64,000 nucleotides of DNA from Buddleja alternifolia (Eukaryota > Streptophyta > Magnoliopsida > Lamiales > Scrophulariaceae), in the NCBI GenBank assembly GCA_019426215.1, contig CM033394.1, positions 48,110,423 to 48,174,422 of the forward strand, written 5' to 3'. The position numbers and the translations under genes were made by a program. The notes beneath the pieces are model-generated. The model saw only the letters and a list, made by a program, of their open reading frames with translations, was not told the DNA's origin and ran no database searches. Below, in pieces: positions 11,231-22,062 of the stretch (its first letter is position 1; every line of letters starts with the position of its first letter).

Positions 11231-12595
11231 AATGATCCGTTAGATGAGACACCAATTCGTGAGGAATTCCCAGATGAACACCTCCTTGCTATTTCTGAAA
11301 AAATTTCACCTTGGTATGCTAACTTTGCCAATTACATTGTTACGGGCCGTCTTCCCCCGGATATCACTTTTCATCAAAAGAAGAAATTTCTATCTGATGT
11401 AAAGCAATATCTTTGGGACGAACCCTTTTTATTCAAAGTTTGTGCAGATGGTTTAATTCGACGTTGCATACCCGAAACGGACGTGCATGCTATCCTATCT
11501 CATTGTCATGATATGGCGGTAGGTGGCCATTTTGGGCCTTCCAAAACGGTAGCTAAGATCCTCCAATCAGGTTTCTTCTGGCCTACTCTTGTTAAAGATG
11601 CACATCATTATGTCAAATCTTGTGATCGCTGTCAACGAATGGGGAACATCTCTAAACATCATGAAACGCCCTTAAATAGCATGTTAGAGTGTGAGTTGTT
11701 TGATGTATGGGGTGTGGATTTCATGGGCCCTTTCCCCAGTTCTTGTTCAAATAAATATATCCTTGTTGCGGTAGACTATGTCTCCAAATGGGTGGAAGCC
11801 GTGGCCTTGCCTACTAATGATGCTCGGGTTGTCACTCGTTTTCTGAAGAAGCATATTTTTACTCGATTTGGAACTCCCCGAGCCATCATTAGTGACGGGG
11901 GCACCCACTTCTGCAACAGGCAGTTTGAACTTTTATTGACCAAGTACGGGGTGAAGCATAAAATTTCGACCCCATACCACCCACAAACTAGTGGCCAAGT
12001 GGAGGTCTCGAATAGGGAGATTAAGCGTATTTTAGAAAAAACTGTCAACGCATCAAGAAAGGATTGGTCCCTTAAATTGGATGATGCTCTTTGGGCTTAT
12101 CGGACCGCCTATAAAACCCCAATTGGCATGTCCCCGTATCGTCTTGTTTTTGGCAAAACATGTCACTTGCCCGTTGAACTCGAGCATCGTGCTTATTGGG
12201 CCATTAAGTTTCTAAATTTTGACTCTCAAAGTGTAGGTACACAACGTTTGCTACAACTCAACGAGCTCGAAGAATGGCGTCATCTTGCCTATGAGAACGC
12301 AAAACTCTATAAGGAGCGGACCAAAATGTGGCATGACAAACATATTCTCCCCCGGGAATTCCACAAGGGAGAGCGGGTGTTGCTATACAACTCTCGACTC
12401 CGACTCTTCCCCGGGAAGCTTAAGTCTCGATGGTCGGGCCCATTTTTGATTTCCCAGGTCTATCCATCCGGCGCCGTTGAGCTTACAACAGATAAAGGAC
12501 ATACTTTCTTGGTCAACGCTCAACGTCTAAAACCTTACTTAGGGATGGACAGACCAAGAGACAAAGAGTCCTTCATCCTCGCGGACCCTTCGTGA
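11141..12595 (+). CDS. Athila-like integrase, intact 484-codon frame of a broken polyprotein
   Basis: After the RNase H tail come the zinc-binding domain ([16 protein letters not shown] … CDRCQRMGN, an H-H-C-C pattern), the catalytic core with D (VDFMGPFP), D ([10 protein letters not shown]) and E ([14 protein letters not shown]), and a C-terminal part with [17 protein letters not shown], a gypsy-type GPF/Y-like motif WSGPF and [10 protein letters not shown]. It would insert element DNA into chromosomes. This is one of the two longest unbroken frames of the element. It lacks its own start context because it is normally cleaved from the polyprotein. Confidence 0.88.
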   Translation: MLLQEFDLEIKDKKGTENVVADHLSRLELVNDPLDETPIREEFPDEHLLAISEKISPWYANFANYIVTGRLPPDITFHQKKKFLSDVKQYLWDEPFLFKVCADGLIRRCIPETDVHAILSHCHDMAVGGHFGPSKTVAKILQSGFFWPTLVKDAHHYVKSCDRCQRMGNISKHHETPLNSMLECELFDVWGVDFMGPFPSSCSNKYILVAVDYVSKWVEAVALPTNDARVVTRFLKKHIFTRFGTPRAIISDGGTHFCNRQFELLLTKYGVKHKISTPYHPQTSGQVEVSNREIKRILEKTVNASRKDWSLKLDDALWAYRTAYKTPIGMSPYRLVFGKTCHLPVELEHRAYWAIKFLNFDSQSVGTQRLLQLNELEEWRHLAYENAKLYKERTKMWHDKHILPREFHKGERVLLYNSRLRLFPGKLKSRWSGPFLISQVYPSGAVELTTDKGHTFLVNAQRLKPYLGMDRPRDKESFILADPS

Positions 12596-12799
12596 TTCTT
12601 CGCTTTCAGTCGAGCTAATGACTCTAAACTAGCGCTTCTTGGGAGGCAACCCATGTTTTCTTTCCGTTTCCTTTTCTTTTTCCCTTATTATCCCGTTTGT
12701 TGCTTTATTTTCTAGTCTTACATCTTTGTTAGTTTGTGTTTTAAGTGTTTTGTCTCTTCCCTTTTGAAACAGGAAATGAAATTCTTTACAAAATTTTTC

Positions 12800-12990
12800 T
12801 GAACGGGGCGCCCAAGCGCCGAGAAACCAGGCGCCTAGGCGCCCGGTTCTGAAAGGGGCGCCCAAGCGCCGAGAAAACAGGCGCCCGGTTCTGAAAGGGG
12901 CGCCCAAGCGCCGAAACAACGCCCGCCTAGGCGCGGGGATTACAAGTAAAAAATTCCAGGTACGCTGTGTCGCGCGCCTAGGCGCCCGTT
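12800..12990. repeat. GC-rich tandem palindromes downstream of integrase
   Basis: Three degenerate tandem units of the type CTGAAAGGGGCGCCCAAGCG… each containing GGCGCC, CGCCTAGGCG or GCGCCCGG palindromes, at 12800-12850, 12848-12892 and 12890-12935, followed by an isolated GCGCGCCTAGGCGCC at 12971-12985. They lie outside any plausible frame of the element. Confidence 0.8.
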
Positions 12991-13620
12991 TCTGATTTAA
13001 ACAAATTTGTGGGTCAAACGGTCAAAATTCTTCACAAACTCTTCACAACTCCTCTCCCAAGCGATTTCCGGCGACACTCTCACCTTTTCCGGCCATCTCC
13101 ACCGTGTTTCACCGCCATTTTCCATCAACATCACTCGCTGCACCGCGACTCCTCCTTCACATCCAACTCGGGGAAAAAAAGGTGAGTTTTGGCTTTACCC
13201 TTCTTCCATTTCCGATTCATAGACGACGAGTAGGAGCCTTACATTATATTTTGAGGATTATTTGGGGCTTCGTCCGATTGTGGATTGAATTTTTTTGAGG
13301 ACGTCTATTGAATTTGTGGATCGTAAAAAAAAATAAAAATTTGAGGGTTGTTGTTGTTGAATTGGATGATCTATTGTTATCAAATTGTGGGTTGAAATTG
13401 AATTTGTGGGTTGTTGTTGTTGAAATTGGATGCTATTTTGTTGATTAAATTGTGGATTATTGCTTAAAGAATTGAGGAATCGGTTAAATCCGTGGATTGT
13501 TGCTAGATTGTGGGTTGCTCTCTGATTTTGGTGTGTTGTTGGGCGTTGACGATTGTTGTATTGGGTTGGTTGCATTTGGGTTGATTTGATTAGTTGAGAA
13601 GTTGATCATTGTTGTTGCAA
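12991..13620 (+). other. Athila-like spacer between integrase and the env-position ORF
   Basis: Starts with a C-rich stretch (13040-13190) and continues with a TTG/GTT-rich stretch (13330-13600) of imperfect TTGTGGGTTGTTGTTG repeats. The open frames seen on either strand are products of this low complexity. It may act as a leader for the downstream ORF, but there is no direct evidence. Confidence 0.45.
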
Positions 13621-14925
13621 ATGACGAGAACTACCAACAGACCGTCCAAGGGTAAGAAAAAAGTGGGTGAGGGTTCCTCTAATGAGCCCGAGACTCCCGA
13701 TAATACCCGTTTTGAAAACCCCCAAGTCCAAATTATGTGTCAGAGTTTGAGCACCCCCGCACCTTATTAAGGAGCACTATTTAACCACCCGGGGACAGCC
13801 CTCTGTGCACGAATTGATACAGTTTCATCGCTTACAGTTTTTCTGTCAAAAGCCCGAGGCCATTCATCTTCCTTGGGTCCTGGAATTCTTCAGCTCCGGG
13901 TTTATGATGAGATTGAGACACGAGGATGGCTGGGGACTACCCTTTTGGTCCGGGGCAAACATGTCAATTATGAGTTGAGACAGATTAGGGAGAGCATAGG
14001 CACCCCGACCCCTCAGACATGCGAGTTCACCACTCTTTACAATGCAGGGCGCCTCCGAGTTAGCCTGTCGGATATTTTGCTGGTTATTGGTCGAGAGGGG
14101 TGGGAATGGGTACCCGGAGAAGCTCATGTCCCCCGTAGGGCTCTATTACCCGAGGCTGCTTTCTGGCTCGACTTCATCCGATTCAATTTAATACCGAGTA
14201 CCAATCGATCAGAGGCAAACAAGGAACGGGCCACCCTCATCTACGCTATTATGTCCAAGAAAGCTGTGGACTTTGCCCGGGTAATCCACAAGTCTTTGAC
14301 GGACCACTTTAGGAAATTGAAAAATGAGTTAGGGCCGTTGATTAACAAAGAATTGGCTAAGCAAGAGGGAGAAGGTCCCACTCGGAAGATTCCCATCATT
14401 CTCCCGTCACTGATCACAGCTTTATGCAAGGCGGCTAAGGTTCCCACATTTCCTATGGAGCGTACTGAGCTTCCTGGTTCTTATCTCACCGTGGTAGATG
14501 ACGACTCCCAGGCTCCTCCACCACCAGCTACTTCCAAGAGGCCTCGCCCGTCTTCATCCCGGTCTACTAGCTCCCCACAGTTTCCACCTATGGATGCCGC
14601 CGCCATTAGACAATTAAAGGATGAATTGAGGGATGAGTTGCGAGATGAGATGAGGGTGGTCATGTCCGACACTTGTGCTTATTTCCGTCAGCTTTTTATA
14701 GAGCATGATGCGTTTGTCGGTTGGGGGCCGTTTGATTATTCTGCTCCTCCACCTTACCCGCACCCCCCGCCTCAGCAGCCCGCAGATATGCACGAGTCAG
14801 GTGCTCTCGTTCCTGAAGGAGGTGATGATGAGGCTCATAATGATGAGGGTAGCCCGTTGATTGATTTGGATGATCTCGGCGGAGCGGATGAGGATTACAT
14901 TGACCGTTTTGGCACCACCGATTAG
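13621..14925 (+). pseudogene. ORF in the env-like position (plant transposon protein domain, PF20167-like)
   Basis: An ATG at 13621 opens a short basic stretch (TNRPSKGKKKVGEG) that hits a stop near 13768; two frame changes follow, then one long frame from about 13873 to 14925 (350 codons). This carries LLVRGKHVNYELRQIRES, RRALLPEAAFWLDFIRFNL, NKERATLIYAIMSKKAVDFA and a proline- and acid-rich tail. The block resembles the putative plant transposon protein domain found downstream of integrase in Athila-group elements. I see no signal peptide or membrane segment, so an envelope role is not supported by this sequence. Its function in the family is unknown. The 3' two thirds are intact. Confidence 0.65.
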
Positions 14926-16565
14926 GCTTATCTTGTTTTATTTCCATGCATGTTTCTTTTTTTGTTTTTGGATATCTTTTGTTGGGTTGTTGGATATTTT
15001 ATGTATTATGTTTGGATGCTTGATGTTTTCTTTCCATGCACGTTTCTCATTTTTTTGTTTGTCTCGTTTTGTTTTATTCTATCCAATGTTTGATGCTCTG
15101 TATGGCTAGCATTTGTTTACCTATGTAGTGATCGACACAGTGATTGCCATCCGTGGACTTGATTGCCTTAAGTGGACTCGGGTTTGCTTTTCAGCTTCCC
15201 CATGGTGACGTGTACTTTGACCTTCTCTTTTTTTTCAAACATTGAGGACAATGTTCATAATAAGTGTGGGGGGGTATATGGTATACTAGATCCATTATAG
15301 TCATGTTAATTCATGTTTTACATATTTCGGTCCAAGTTTGGGGGGTGCTGTACCTCTACATGTGAAATGTGTGCAATTTTAATTTTTTATTTTTTTTTTT
15401 GATAGAATTTCAACCCTTCACTTGAGGCATTGAGTATGGTTAATGTGAATACATGGTATGTTTTCTCTATCAATTTGGTTTTAATGGCTATACACATCGT
15501 TCTTTGCTTATGGGATCCTAACTAGACTAGATTAACCTTAAGATGATTCACATATGCACCTAAATCGAAGGTAGAGGAGTTGAGTGGGCAATCATTTTGA
15601 AACACTTAAAGGCTTGATCCCGGAAATATCAACTTAGAATTTTCACATGTGTTATGAGTTGAGAACGTCAACTTCGTGTGCTTAATAATAATAAAAAGAG
15701 GTTGAACATTGGTATGACTGAAAAAGTCAGGCTTAATAGATACTGGGGGCGAAGAGCACCATGCCTAGAATACTGTACTATTTTGCTAATTTGAGCTAAG
15801 CTCAAGCCAATGCAAGTGTTAAGTGAATAAGGACCTAGTTTGATTTTGTGGCCTTTGACACTCGAGCGATTAAGCCCTTAGGAGTGTCTCCACATTTGAT
15901 ACCCTAAAGCCATCTGGTTTAGGAGTTATTGGCCTAAAGCTCGTTACACGGGTGTCATAGAAAGCCTAAGAGGATCAAACATTGCACATGGTCTAGCCTC
16001 TAATGTTTCGAGTTGAAAGTGCATAAGATAAATCCGAAAGTGGAATGAAGTGATGAATTTTTAAGTGGCTATGAAGTTGTATTCAATTTTCGTACCATGT
16101 GAATAATCAAAAGTTGATAAATATGGGGTTAATGTTTGAAAAGTGGTAAGAATGCCACTTGACTATAATACTTGAGATTTATTACACTACACCCTTAGGA
16201 TGATCTTTTCAATGTTAAGGCGTAACATGAGCAAATGTGTGATGTGTATATATTTGTAATATGAGCTTAAACAGATGAATTCATACCATTGTGTGCTATT
16301 AATCATTGTAATTTACGTTGAGTGATCGGGGTTGAAAATCTTTCGATTTTGTGGGTATATCGTCTGCAAACCCTCACGAGACTATAACTCGTCCTTTGAG
16401 GTAACTAAAAGGTTCAAAGGCTTGTTGCATTCGCTAAATGAAACCGTTTACTCCACGAAAGTGAGTTAGGTAGTTTTCTTTTTGTTTCTCTCTTTGATTG
16501 ATGATGTTTCCTTATCTTAAAACTCTTATTGCTCGAGGACGATCAATTGATAAGTGTGGGGGTGT
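14926..16565 (+). other. Athila-like 3' non-coding region with two polypurine-tract-like sites
   Basis: About 1.6 kb without coding potential. Two sites have the same layout: GAGGACAATG…AAGTGTGGGGGGG at 15244-15275 and GAGGACGATC…AAGTGTGGGGG at 16535-16562. The second abuts the 3' LTR and is the probable plus-strand primer; the first is an internal copy about 1.29 kb upstream. Confidence 0.65.
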
Positions 16566-18232
16566 TGATAAGAGGCATTTTTACGTGTTTTTAAGCCCTT
16601 TGCGTTTATGTCTTAGGTTCATTTATCGCTTGATTCTTGCCACATGTGCGTTTAATTCGTGCATTAAGTGATTTCAGGTCTTAAATGGATACAATCAAAG
16701 AACGGGATGAAAAATGACGTATAAAACAAGTTTAGGCCAAATTGCTACGCACCCCTACGCCTAGGCGCCATTTTGCCCACGCCCGGGCGCCGTATCTACA
16801 CCACTTTCCACGTTCGAGCGCTATTTCCGTATGTTTAGAGGCCGAATTGGATGAAGTTCCCTTCTACAATGTTGTAGAACTATGTGTTAGCTTCACATGA
16901 GGACTTGAATCATCCAAATCGGAGTTTCGTGGAGAAAGTTATGAATGAAATACAATTGCTGCGCAGGATACATTGCATTTAATTTCAGCATTCTGAATCC
17001 CGCGCCCAAGCGCCGTAATGCCACGCCTAGGCGTGTCCACACCCGAATTGAGATTCTTTTCAGCCAAAAGATCATCATTTGATGGGGGAATGGAACATTA
17101 AAAGCCAAGAGGTCATCACATGTATGAGAGGGATGTCATAAGTATGTTTCTTAATAGATCTACTTTAGGGAATTTTATACTACTCACTTTAAGAGTAGTG
17201 GAGGACACTAGTGGGAGACACACACTAGGAGCTGATTTGTGGTGGTCTTCTTAAGGCATTTTTTGAGCACAATGGACGGATACATTGGGGAGGAGGAGAG
17301 AGAGAGGCATTTTTTTGGCCATCACTTTTCACTCATCATCATTCATCACCATTCTTCATCACTTTTGGAGGGGAACAAAGAGAGAGGAGCTAAGGATTGA
17401 AGATCAAGAGCAAAGATCCATCATCAATCAATTGAGGGAGTTTTAATTATTTGCATTTACATGTTTATTTCCATGAGTATGTATATGTTTGTATTAGATT
17501 TTCTTAAGGCTTTGATGAGAGGCTAATATTGTAGAACTAAGGCCATGTGAAGGCCAAATTTATGAATCAATATATGTGAAGTTGCTCTTTGTATTAATTC
17601 TCCTATTGCTTTGTGTGTTAATTCTATGCTTTTATTCCAATCATGTGTTTGATCACCATATGCTTGCTATCTTGCCTAATCTAGTTGTTCGAGAGAAAAT
17701 AGATTAGGGTGCAAGAGAATTAACACATCATCCGAAACAAATGAGGGATTGCCCTAGAAATAGGTAAAGATTCCCGGGTGTTGTTAGCCGGATTCATTCG
17801 GGGAAGGTCTAGAACGTTAATGCGTGATTTTTGATTAGATTCTCGGATAGACATATTTAGAGAATCGTCAATTAATCATAGGATTATTATGTGCCGAGAC
17901 ATCGGGTAATAGTTAATTTAGGAGTTTCCACCAAAGCAATAGGAGTCTAATAATTCGAAGAGTAGCTCATATATATTGACGAGTAGATTCGGTTGTAGCA
18001 TGTGCCTTAGTCATTTTATCATACGTGAGATTAAATCTATAGTACGTTTCTCTTTGGTTCTTCATTTGTTTAATCTTTTTCTTGCACTTTACTTTAATTG
18101 TCTTATCTTTTATCGAAAATCATTAACTAGAATTCAAGTCCTTGTGGTTCGACAACCCGGACTTTTTGTCCACTTATTACTACACACGTCTAGTGCACTT
18201 GCTATCATAGCACGTTAGCTTTTAGCGTGTCA
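16566..18232 (+). repeat. Athila-like 3' LTR
   Basis: 1,667 bp, TGATAAGAGGC…GCGTGTCA, followed by the TSD ATCAC. Differences from the 5' LTR include A/C near 16896, G/A near 16953, T/C near 17013, a G/A near 17169 and one-base gaps near 17560, 17649 and 17779. Confidence 0.88.
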
Positions 18233-18237
18233 ATCAC

Positions 18238-20426
18238 ATTTCATTCAATTCTACAAGCAACTTCTAGGCACCACAACAGAGAGGGTCAAATCAGATGAGT
18301 TTGTCTATGCTTCAGGCCCTAGATTAAGACTTGAACAACAATTGGAGCTGATTAAACCTTTTACAAAAGCTAATGTGAAGAAAGCTGTGTTTAGCATAAA
18401 TAGTGCCAAGAGCCCAGGGCCACATGAATATGGCAGTGGGTTCTTCAAGGCTGCATGGGATGAAGTTGGAGAGGAGGTATCTACTGCAGTGTTAGATTTT
18501 TTCAAATGTGGTAAAATGTTGAAACAGTTGAATGCAACTCTAATAGCTTTGGTCTCTAAAACAGAAAATCCCACTTTGGCTAGTGAATACAGACCAATAG
18601 CCTGCTGTAACACTGTCTACAAGGCTATTTCAAAAATGATGTCATCTAGACTTTCCATGGTGCTGCCTTATCTGATAAATGAGAATCAAGGTGTGTTTGT
18701 CAAAAATCGATCCATAGTTGACAATGTGTTGATCAGTCAAGAGTTGATAAGGATGTATAATAGAAAACATATCTCCCCTAGATGCTTGATGAAGGTGGAT
18801 ATAAAGAAGGCTTATGACACAGTAGAGTGGCAATTTGTACAGGAAATGCTTGAAGGGTACAGATTTCCACAGGTGTTTACACAGTGGGTTATGGAATGTG
18901 TTCAGTCTGTCTCATTCACATTGGTCCTTAATGGTGAGCATCATGGCTTTTTCAAAGGGGAGAGGGGCATTAGACAAGGGGACCCAATATCCCCATTGCT
19001 ATTTGTTTTGGTAATGGAGTATTTCACAAGAAGTATGAAGATAGCAGCTCAGAATCCTCAGTTCAGACTCCACCCGGCCTGTAAGTCCATGCAACTTACA
19101 AATATTTGTTTTGCAGATGATCTCATGATCTTCTGCAAAGCTTCATCTGAATCAGTGCAAATCATTTGGGACAAGTTTCAGGAATTTTCAAAAACAACTG
19201 GGTTGTATGCTAATAATGCTAAGTCTGATATTTTCATCAGAGGGGTAAGTGACGAGGTTAAAACTGATATTGTTAACATTACTGGGTTTTGTGATGGGGT
19301 CTTCCCTATTAGATACTTAGGGGTGCCTTTATCACCTACTAAGTGGTTTAAAATAGAATGTTATTCTCTTATTGATAAAATCTCTAATAGATTAGTCAGT
19401 TGGGCTTCTAGGAATTTATCATATGTAAGGAGATGTGAATTGATCAATTATGTCCTCTTCTCTCTTCAAGTATATTGGGCTGCCATCTTCCTTTTGCCCC
19501 AATCAGTGGTCAAATTGGTAGAACAGAAGTGTAGAAATTTCTTATGGGGTAGTACTGATGATCACAGGAAAGTACCGCTGATTAGTTGGGACAGGGTATG
19601 TGCTAAGAAGAGATTTGGTGGGTTGAATATCAAGAGCTGTAAATTGTGGAATACTGCAGCTGTGGGGAAGCAAGTTTGGGACATCTTTTATAAAAAAGAT
19701 TCTCTTTGGGTGAAATGGGTTTCTACTGTGTGTCTGAAAAATATTGAATTTTGGAACTACAGTCCACCTCAGGACTGTAGCTGGGCCTAGAGGAAAATTG
19801 ATAAGGTGAAGAATAAATTGAGGAGGGGATACAACCAGGGTAGATGGTGCAGTACTCAGGATGGAAGTTATTCTATGAGAAGTGGTTATAATTGGCTTAA
19901 GAATGATCAATTTGAGCTTAAGGAATCCAGGTTTGTTTGGAACAGGCTGAATATTCCTAAGCATTCTTTCATCATGTGGCTTGTTATGTTGAATCGGTTA
20001 CAAACAAGAGATAAGGTGAGTAAATACATGGTTCTTGATGATCATTTATGTGTACTTTGTGGAGAGGAGCTGGAGACCCATGAGCACCTGTTTTTCCAGT
20101 GTCAATGGACAAAACAGCTGCTTCACAGAATCATGGATTAGATGCAGGTTGATAATTGCCCTAATCAAATGCTTAGATGGAGAAGGTGGGTGCTTTATGC
20201 TCTGAGGAAGTGGAAACTAAAACAGAAGGTTGTGTTTGCGGGCTTAGCAGGCTGTGTATATAAATGTTGGGAAGAAAGGAACTCTCGAATTTTTGAACAA
20301 AAGAGCAGGGCCTGGAATGCAGTTTTTGTGAGCTTGCAAAATGATCTTAAAATTAGATTGATAGGATATAGAAAAGCTATTACAAGGGACAGGGATAGAA
20401 TATATCTTGATACTATTTTATAGTTG
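18238..20426 (+). pseudogene. LINE ORF2, reverse transcriptase and C-terminal zinc-binding region
   Basis: Resumes the frame left at 5689. Blocks in order: INSAKSPGPHEYGSGFFKAAW, LVSKTENPTLASEYRPIACC, NRSIVDNVLISQELIR, LMKVDIKKAYDTVEW, GIRQGDPISPLLFVLVMEYF and the catalytic FADD (19110-19121), then RYLGVPLSP and FLWGSTDD. After TAG at 19788 comes the zf-RVT-like region (FVWNRLNIPKHSFIMWL, DHLCVLCGEELETHEHLFF). TAG at 20139 interrupts again and the C-terminus ends near 20423. Both stops replace positions where tryptophan is usual, consistent with TGG-to-TAG change. Confidence 0.9.
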
Positions 20427-20560
20427 GGTTTTGTTTTTGTTTGAGTTGTAAATAATTTCAAGTGGGGTGCCATCTAAGTATAGGCCTTGTAATGCTTAGA
20501 ATGGTTGTGCTGTGTCTTTGTTGTAATTGAGTTTTGTGGGAATGAAAATTACTTTCACCT

Positions 20561-20575
20561 AAAAAAAAAAAAAAA
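20561..20575 (+). other. LINE poly(A) tail
   Basis: Fifteen A residues directly before the right-hand target duplication. Confidence 0.85.
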
Positions 20576-20790
20576 ACTAATAAAGATAACATCTATAGAT
20601 TAAATTAGATCAAACACTAATCAAAAGTATATGAATAAATGTCTAATAATATGAATTTATCACTTCTTCAACCTCGTCCATTTCATATTTGGACTAGCTA
20701 GGGTCAGATCCTAATTAGATCATTTTTGTATTATCTTTCTATCTCCGCATGGTGTATTTTGTTATGGTGTATTTTTCTTAGTTAATAACT
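20576..20790 (+). repeat. Dispersed repeat copy R1, right piece
   Basis: Continues the repeat begun at 4724: ACTAATAAAGATAACAT, TATATGAATAAAT, CCTCGTCCA, GGACTAGCTAGGGTCAGAT and GTGTATTTTGTTATGG match 61285-61465 base by base with scattered differences, and partly 39120-39180. Confidence 0.75.
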
Positions 20791-21482
20791 GATTATTGGA
20801 AAATTAGGTTAAATAACATTTTCAGGGTTTTTAATTTTGCTTGCAGATTTCAAACCGGTGGTGTAGCGGTGACCTTCATTTTCAATTCTGGACCTGGTGG
20901 TAAGAAATCTAATTTACATTGTTGTAATTTAATCATGTGTATTGCCCTACCAACAATTCTTTCTGGCATGTAATTAGTAAAGCTTTTCTATCCATCAATT
21001 ACTGTAATAATTTTTTTTTTCCTAATAAGCTTAAGTCTGCAAATTCTCTGAGTTATGCACTGAAAGTGATGTTTGAGCTCAAATTTTGGTGAAAGCTAGT
21101 TTGTTTCCTTCATGGTAGGATTGACATTTGATAATTGTGAAAAATGTTTAGATAAAAAGAATTAGCTTATTCATTCAAATATATATATATATATATATAT
21201 AATCAATGTAATTAGTTTAGATAATGATGGTTATTCAGTTGACCATCAAACTTGTTCCAAAATTAGCTTATATATATTGATTTGATAGTATTAAAAGAAA
21301 TAAGAATTCTGTTGAACAAATACACTGAACGAAAATAGTCAAAATTGAGTATTCCTTTGAAACCTCTCAACCTCTCATATCTCACCGTTCGTAGTTGAGA
21401 ATTAGCTTTCATCCCTCTAGGTAATTCTCATTGCACAAAAATAATCTCATTTATTTAATGATTATCTTTCCTTGATGAGGTC
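20791..21482. other. AT-rich gap without genes; (AT)n microsatellite
   Basis: No coding potential seen. An (AT)11 run lies at 21179-21201. A short segment 20847-20900 bordered by CTTGCAG and GTAAGA looks exon-like but is too short to identify. Confidence 0.5.
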
Positions 21483-22062
21483 TATTGACCTTTTTGGAAA
21501 GCAATAGGACTAATTTTGACAATGACAAGAAAATCTCATTTTAACTTAATTATTATTACCTTTCCTTTTTGCAGGATGCACACTTAAGGGAAATGACATA
21601 AATCATTATTTCCTCCAAAGGAAAGAAAAATCATTAAGTCAGCCATGTCTTAAAAAGGGAAGTGAATCAATCTTATCTCCTTTAATTACTTAAAATCGTT
21701 TATTATTTGGAAAGTATCCGTTTAGCATAAATTTGGAAAGAGCCGTTTTACAATCTGCTGTATTTTCTCTCATCTCTTCTCCTATAAATGCTGAAAGTTA
21801 TCTCTCAATACTCACAAATTTCTGAAGTATGCTTAAGCTTACACTCATTACGTGTAATTCTTCTTGTTAGGTACAATCTTCTGTTCCAGTGAGGAAGAAG
21901 AAGTACCAGTCGCTACTTCAGAGTCCCACTTATCAAACACGAGTGATTGGCGATGAGCGTTACTCAAATCCTCAATCAAGTGTGTTTGTTATTTCCATTT
22001 TAGATAACATTAGTTGTTTTTTAGTTTTCATCTGGATTTTGTTTTGGAACTTATATGTTCCA
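21483..22062 (+). repeat. SIRE-like copia 5' LTR
   Basis: 580 bp, TATTGACCTTTTTGG…ATATGTTCCA. It lacks a block of about 94 bp present in the 3' LTR at roughly 26917-27012. Confidence 0.82.

Larger units (their letters stand above)
5695..18232 (+). mobile_element. Ty3/gypsy LTR retrotransposon, Athila-like, nearly full length but coding-defective
   Basis: 12.5 kb. Direct LTRs (5695-7358 and 16566-18232), gag, aspartic protease, reverse transcriptase, RNase H and integrase in gypsy order, then an ORF in the env-like position of Athila elements (13621-14925), about 1.6 kb of non-coding DNA and a polypurine tract. The TSD is ATCAC. By eye the LTRs differ at about ten single bases and four one-base gaps in 1.67 kb, roughly 99% identity, so insertion looks recent. 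The coding region has many frameshifts, stops and at least one deletion, and no primer binding site follows the 5' LTR. GC-rich palindromic motifs (GCGCCTAGGCGCC type) occur in the LTRs, in gag-pol and after integrase. Confidence 0.88.
4841..20575 (+). mobile_element. Non-LTR retrotransposon (plant LINE), 5'-truncated, split by an Athila-like insertion
   Basis: About 3.2 kb of LINE sequence remain once the inserted element at 5695-18232 and one TSD copy are discounted. It begins abruptly within an endonuclease domain, which is the normal outcome of incomplete target-primed reverse transcription, and ends with a 15-base poly(A) at 20561-20575. Imperfect 11-12-bp TSDs flank it. Order: end of the APE-type endonuclease, linker, reverse transcriptase, C-terminal zinc-binding region. 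Three in-frame TAG codons (5400, 19788, 20139) show it is dead, yet the frame is otherwise unbroken, so it is not very old. Confidence 0.88.

Noticed and set aside
12629..12919. Minus-strand frame with repeated RRLGAPFRTGR
   Set aside because: Product of the GC palindromic tandem repeat, on the strand opposite to the element.
13873..14925. Viral envelope gene
   Set aside because: No signal peptide, fusion-type or membrane segment is visible; only the position is env-like.
20847..20900. Exon-like segment bordered by CTTGCAG and GTAAGA
   Set aside because: About 50 bases, no neighbouring exon and no identifiable peptide.
21179..21201. Array of regular repeats as possible CRISPR or satellite
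   Set aside because: Simple (AT)n microsatellite; no spacer structure anywhere in the window.
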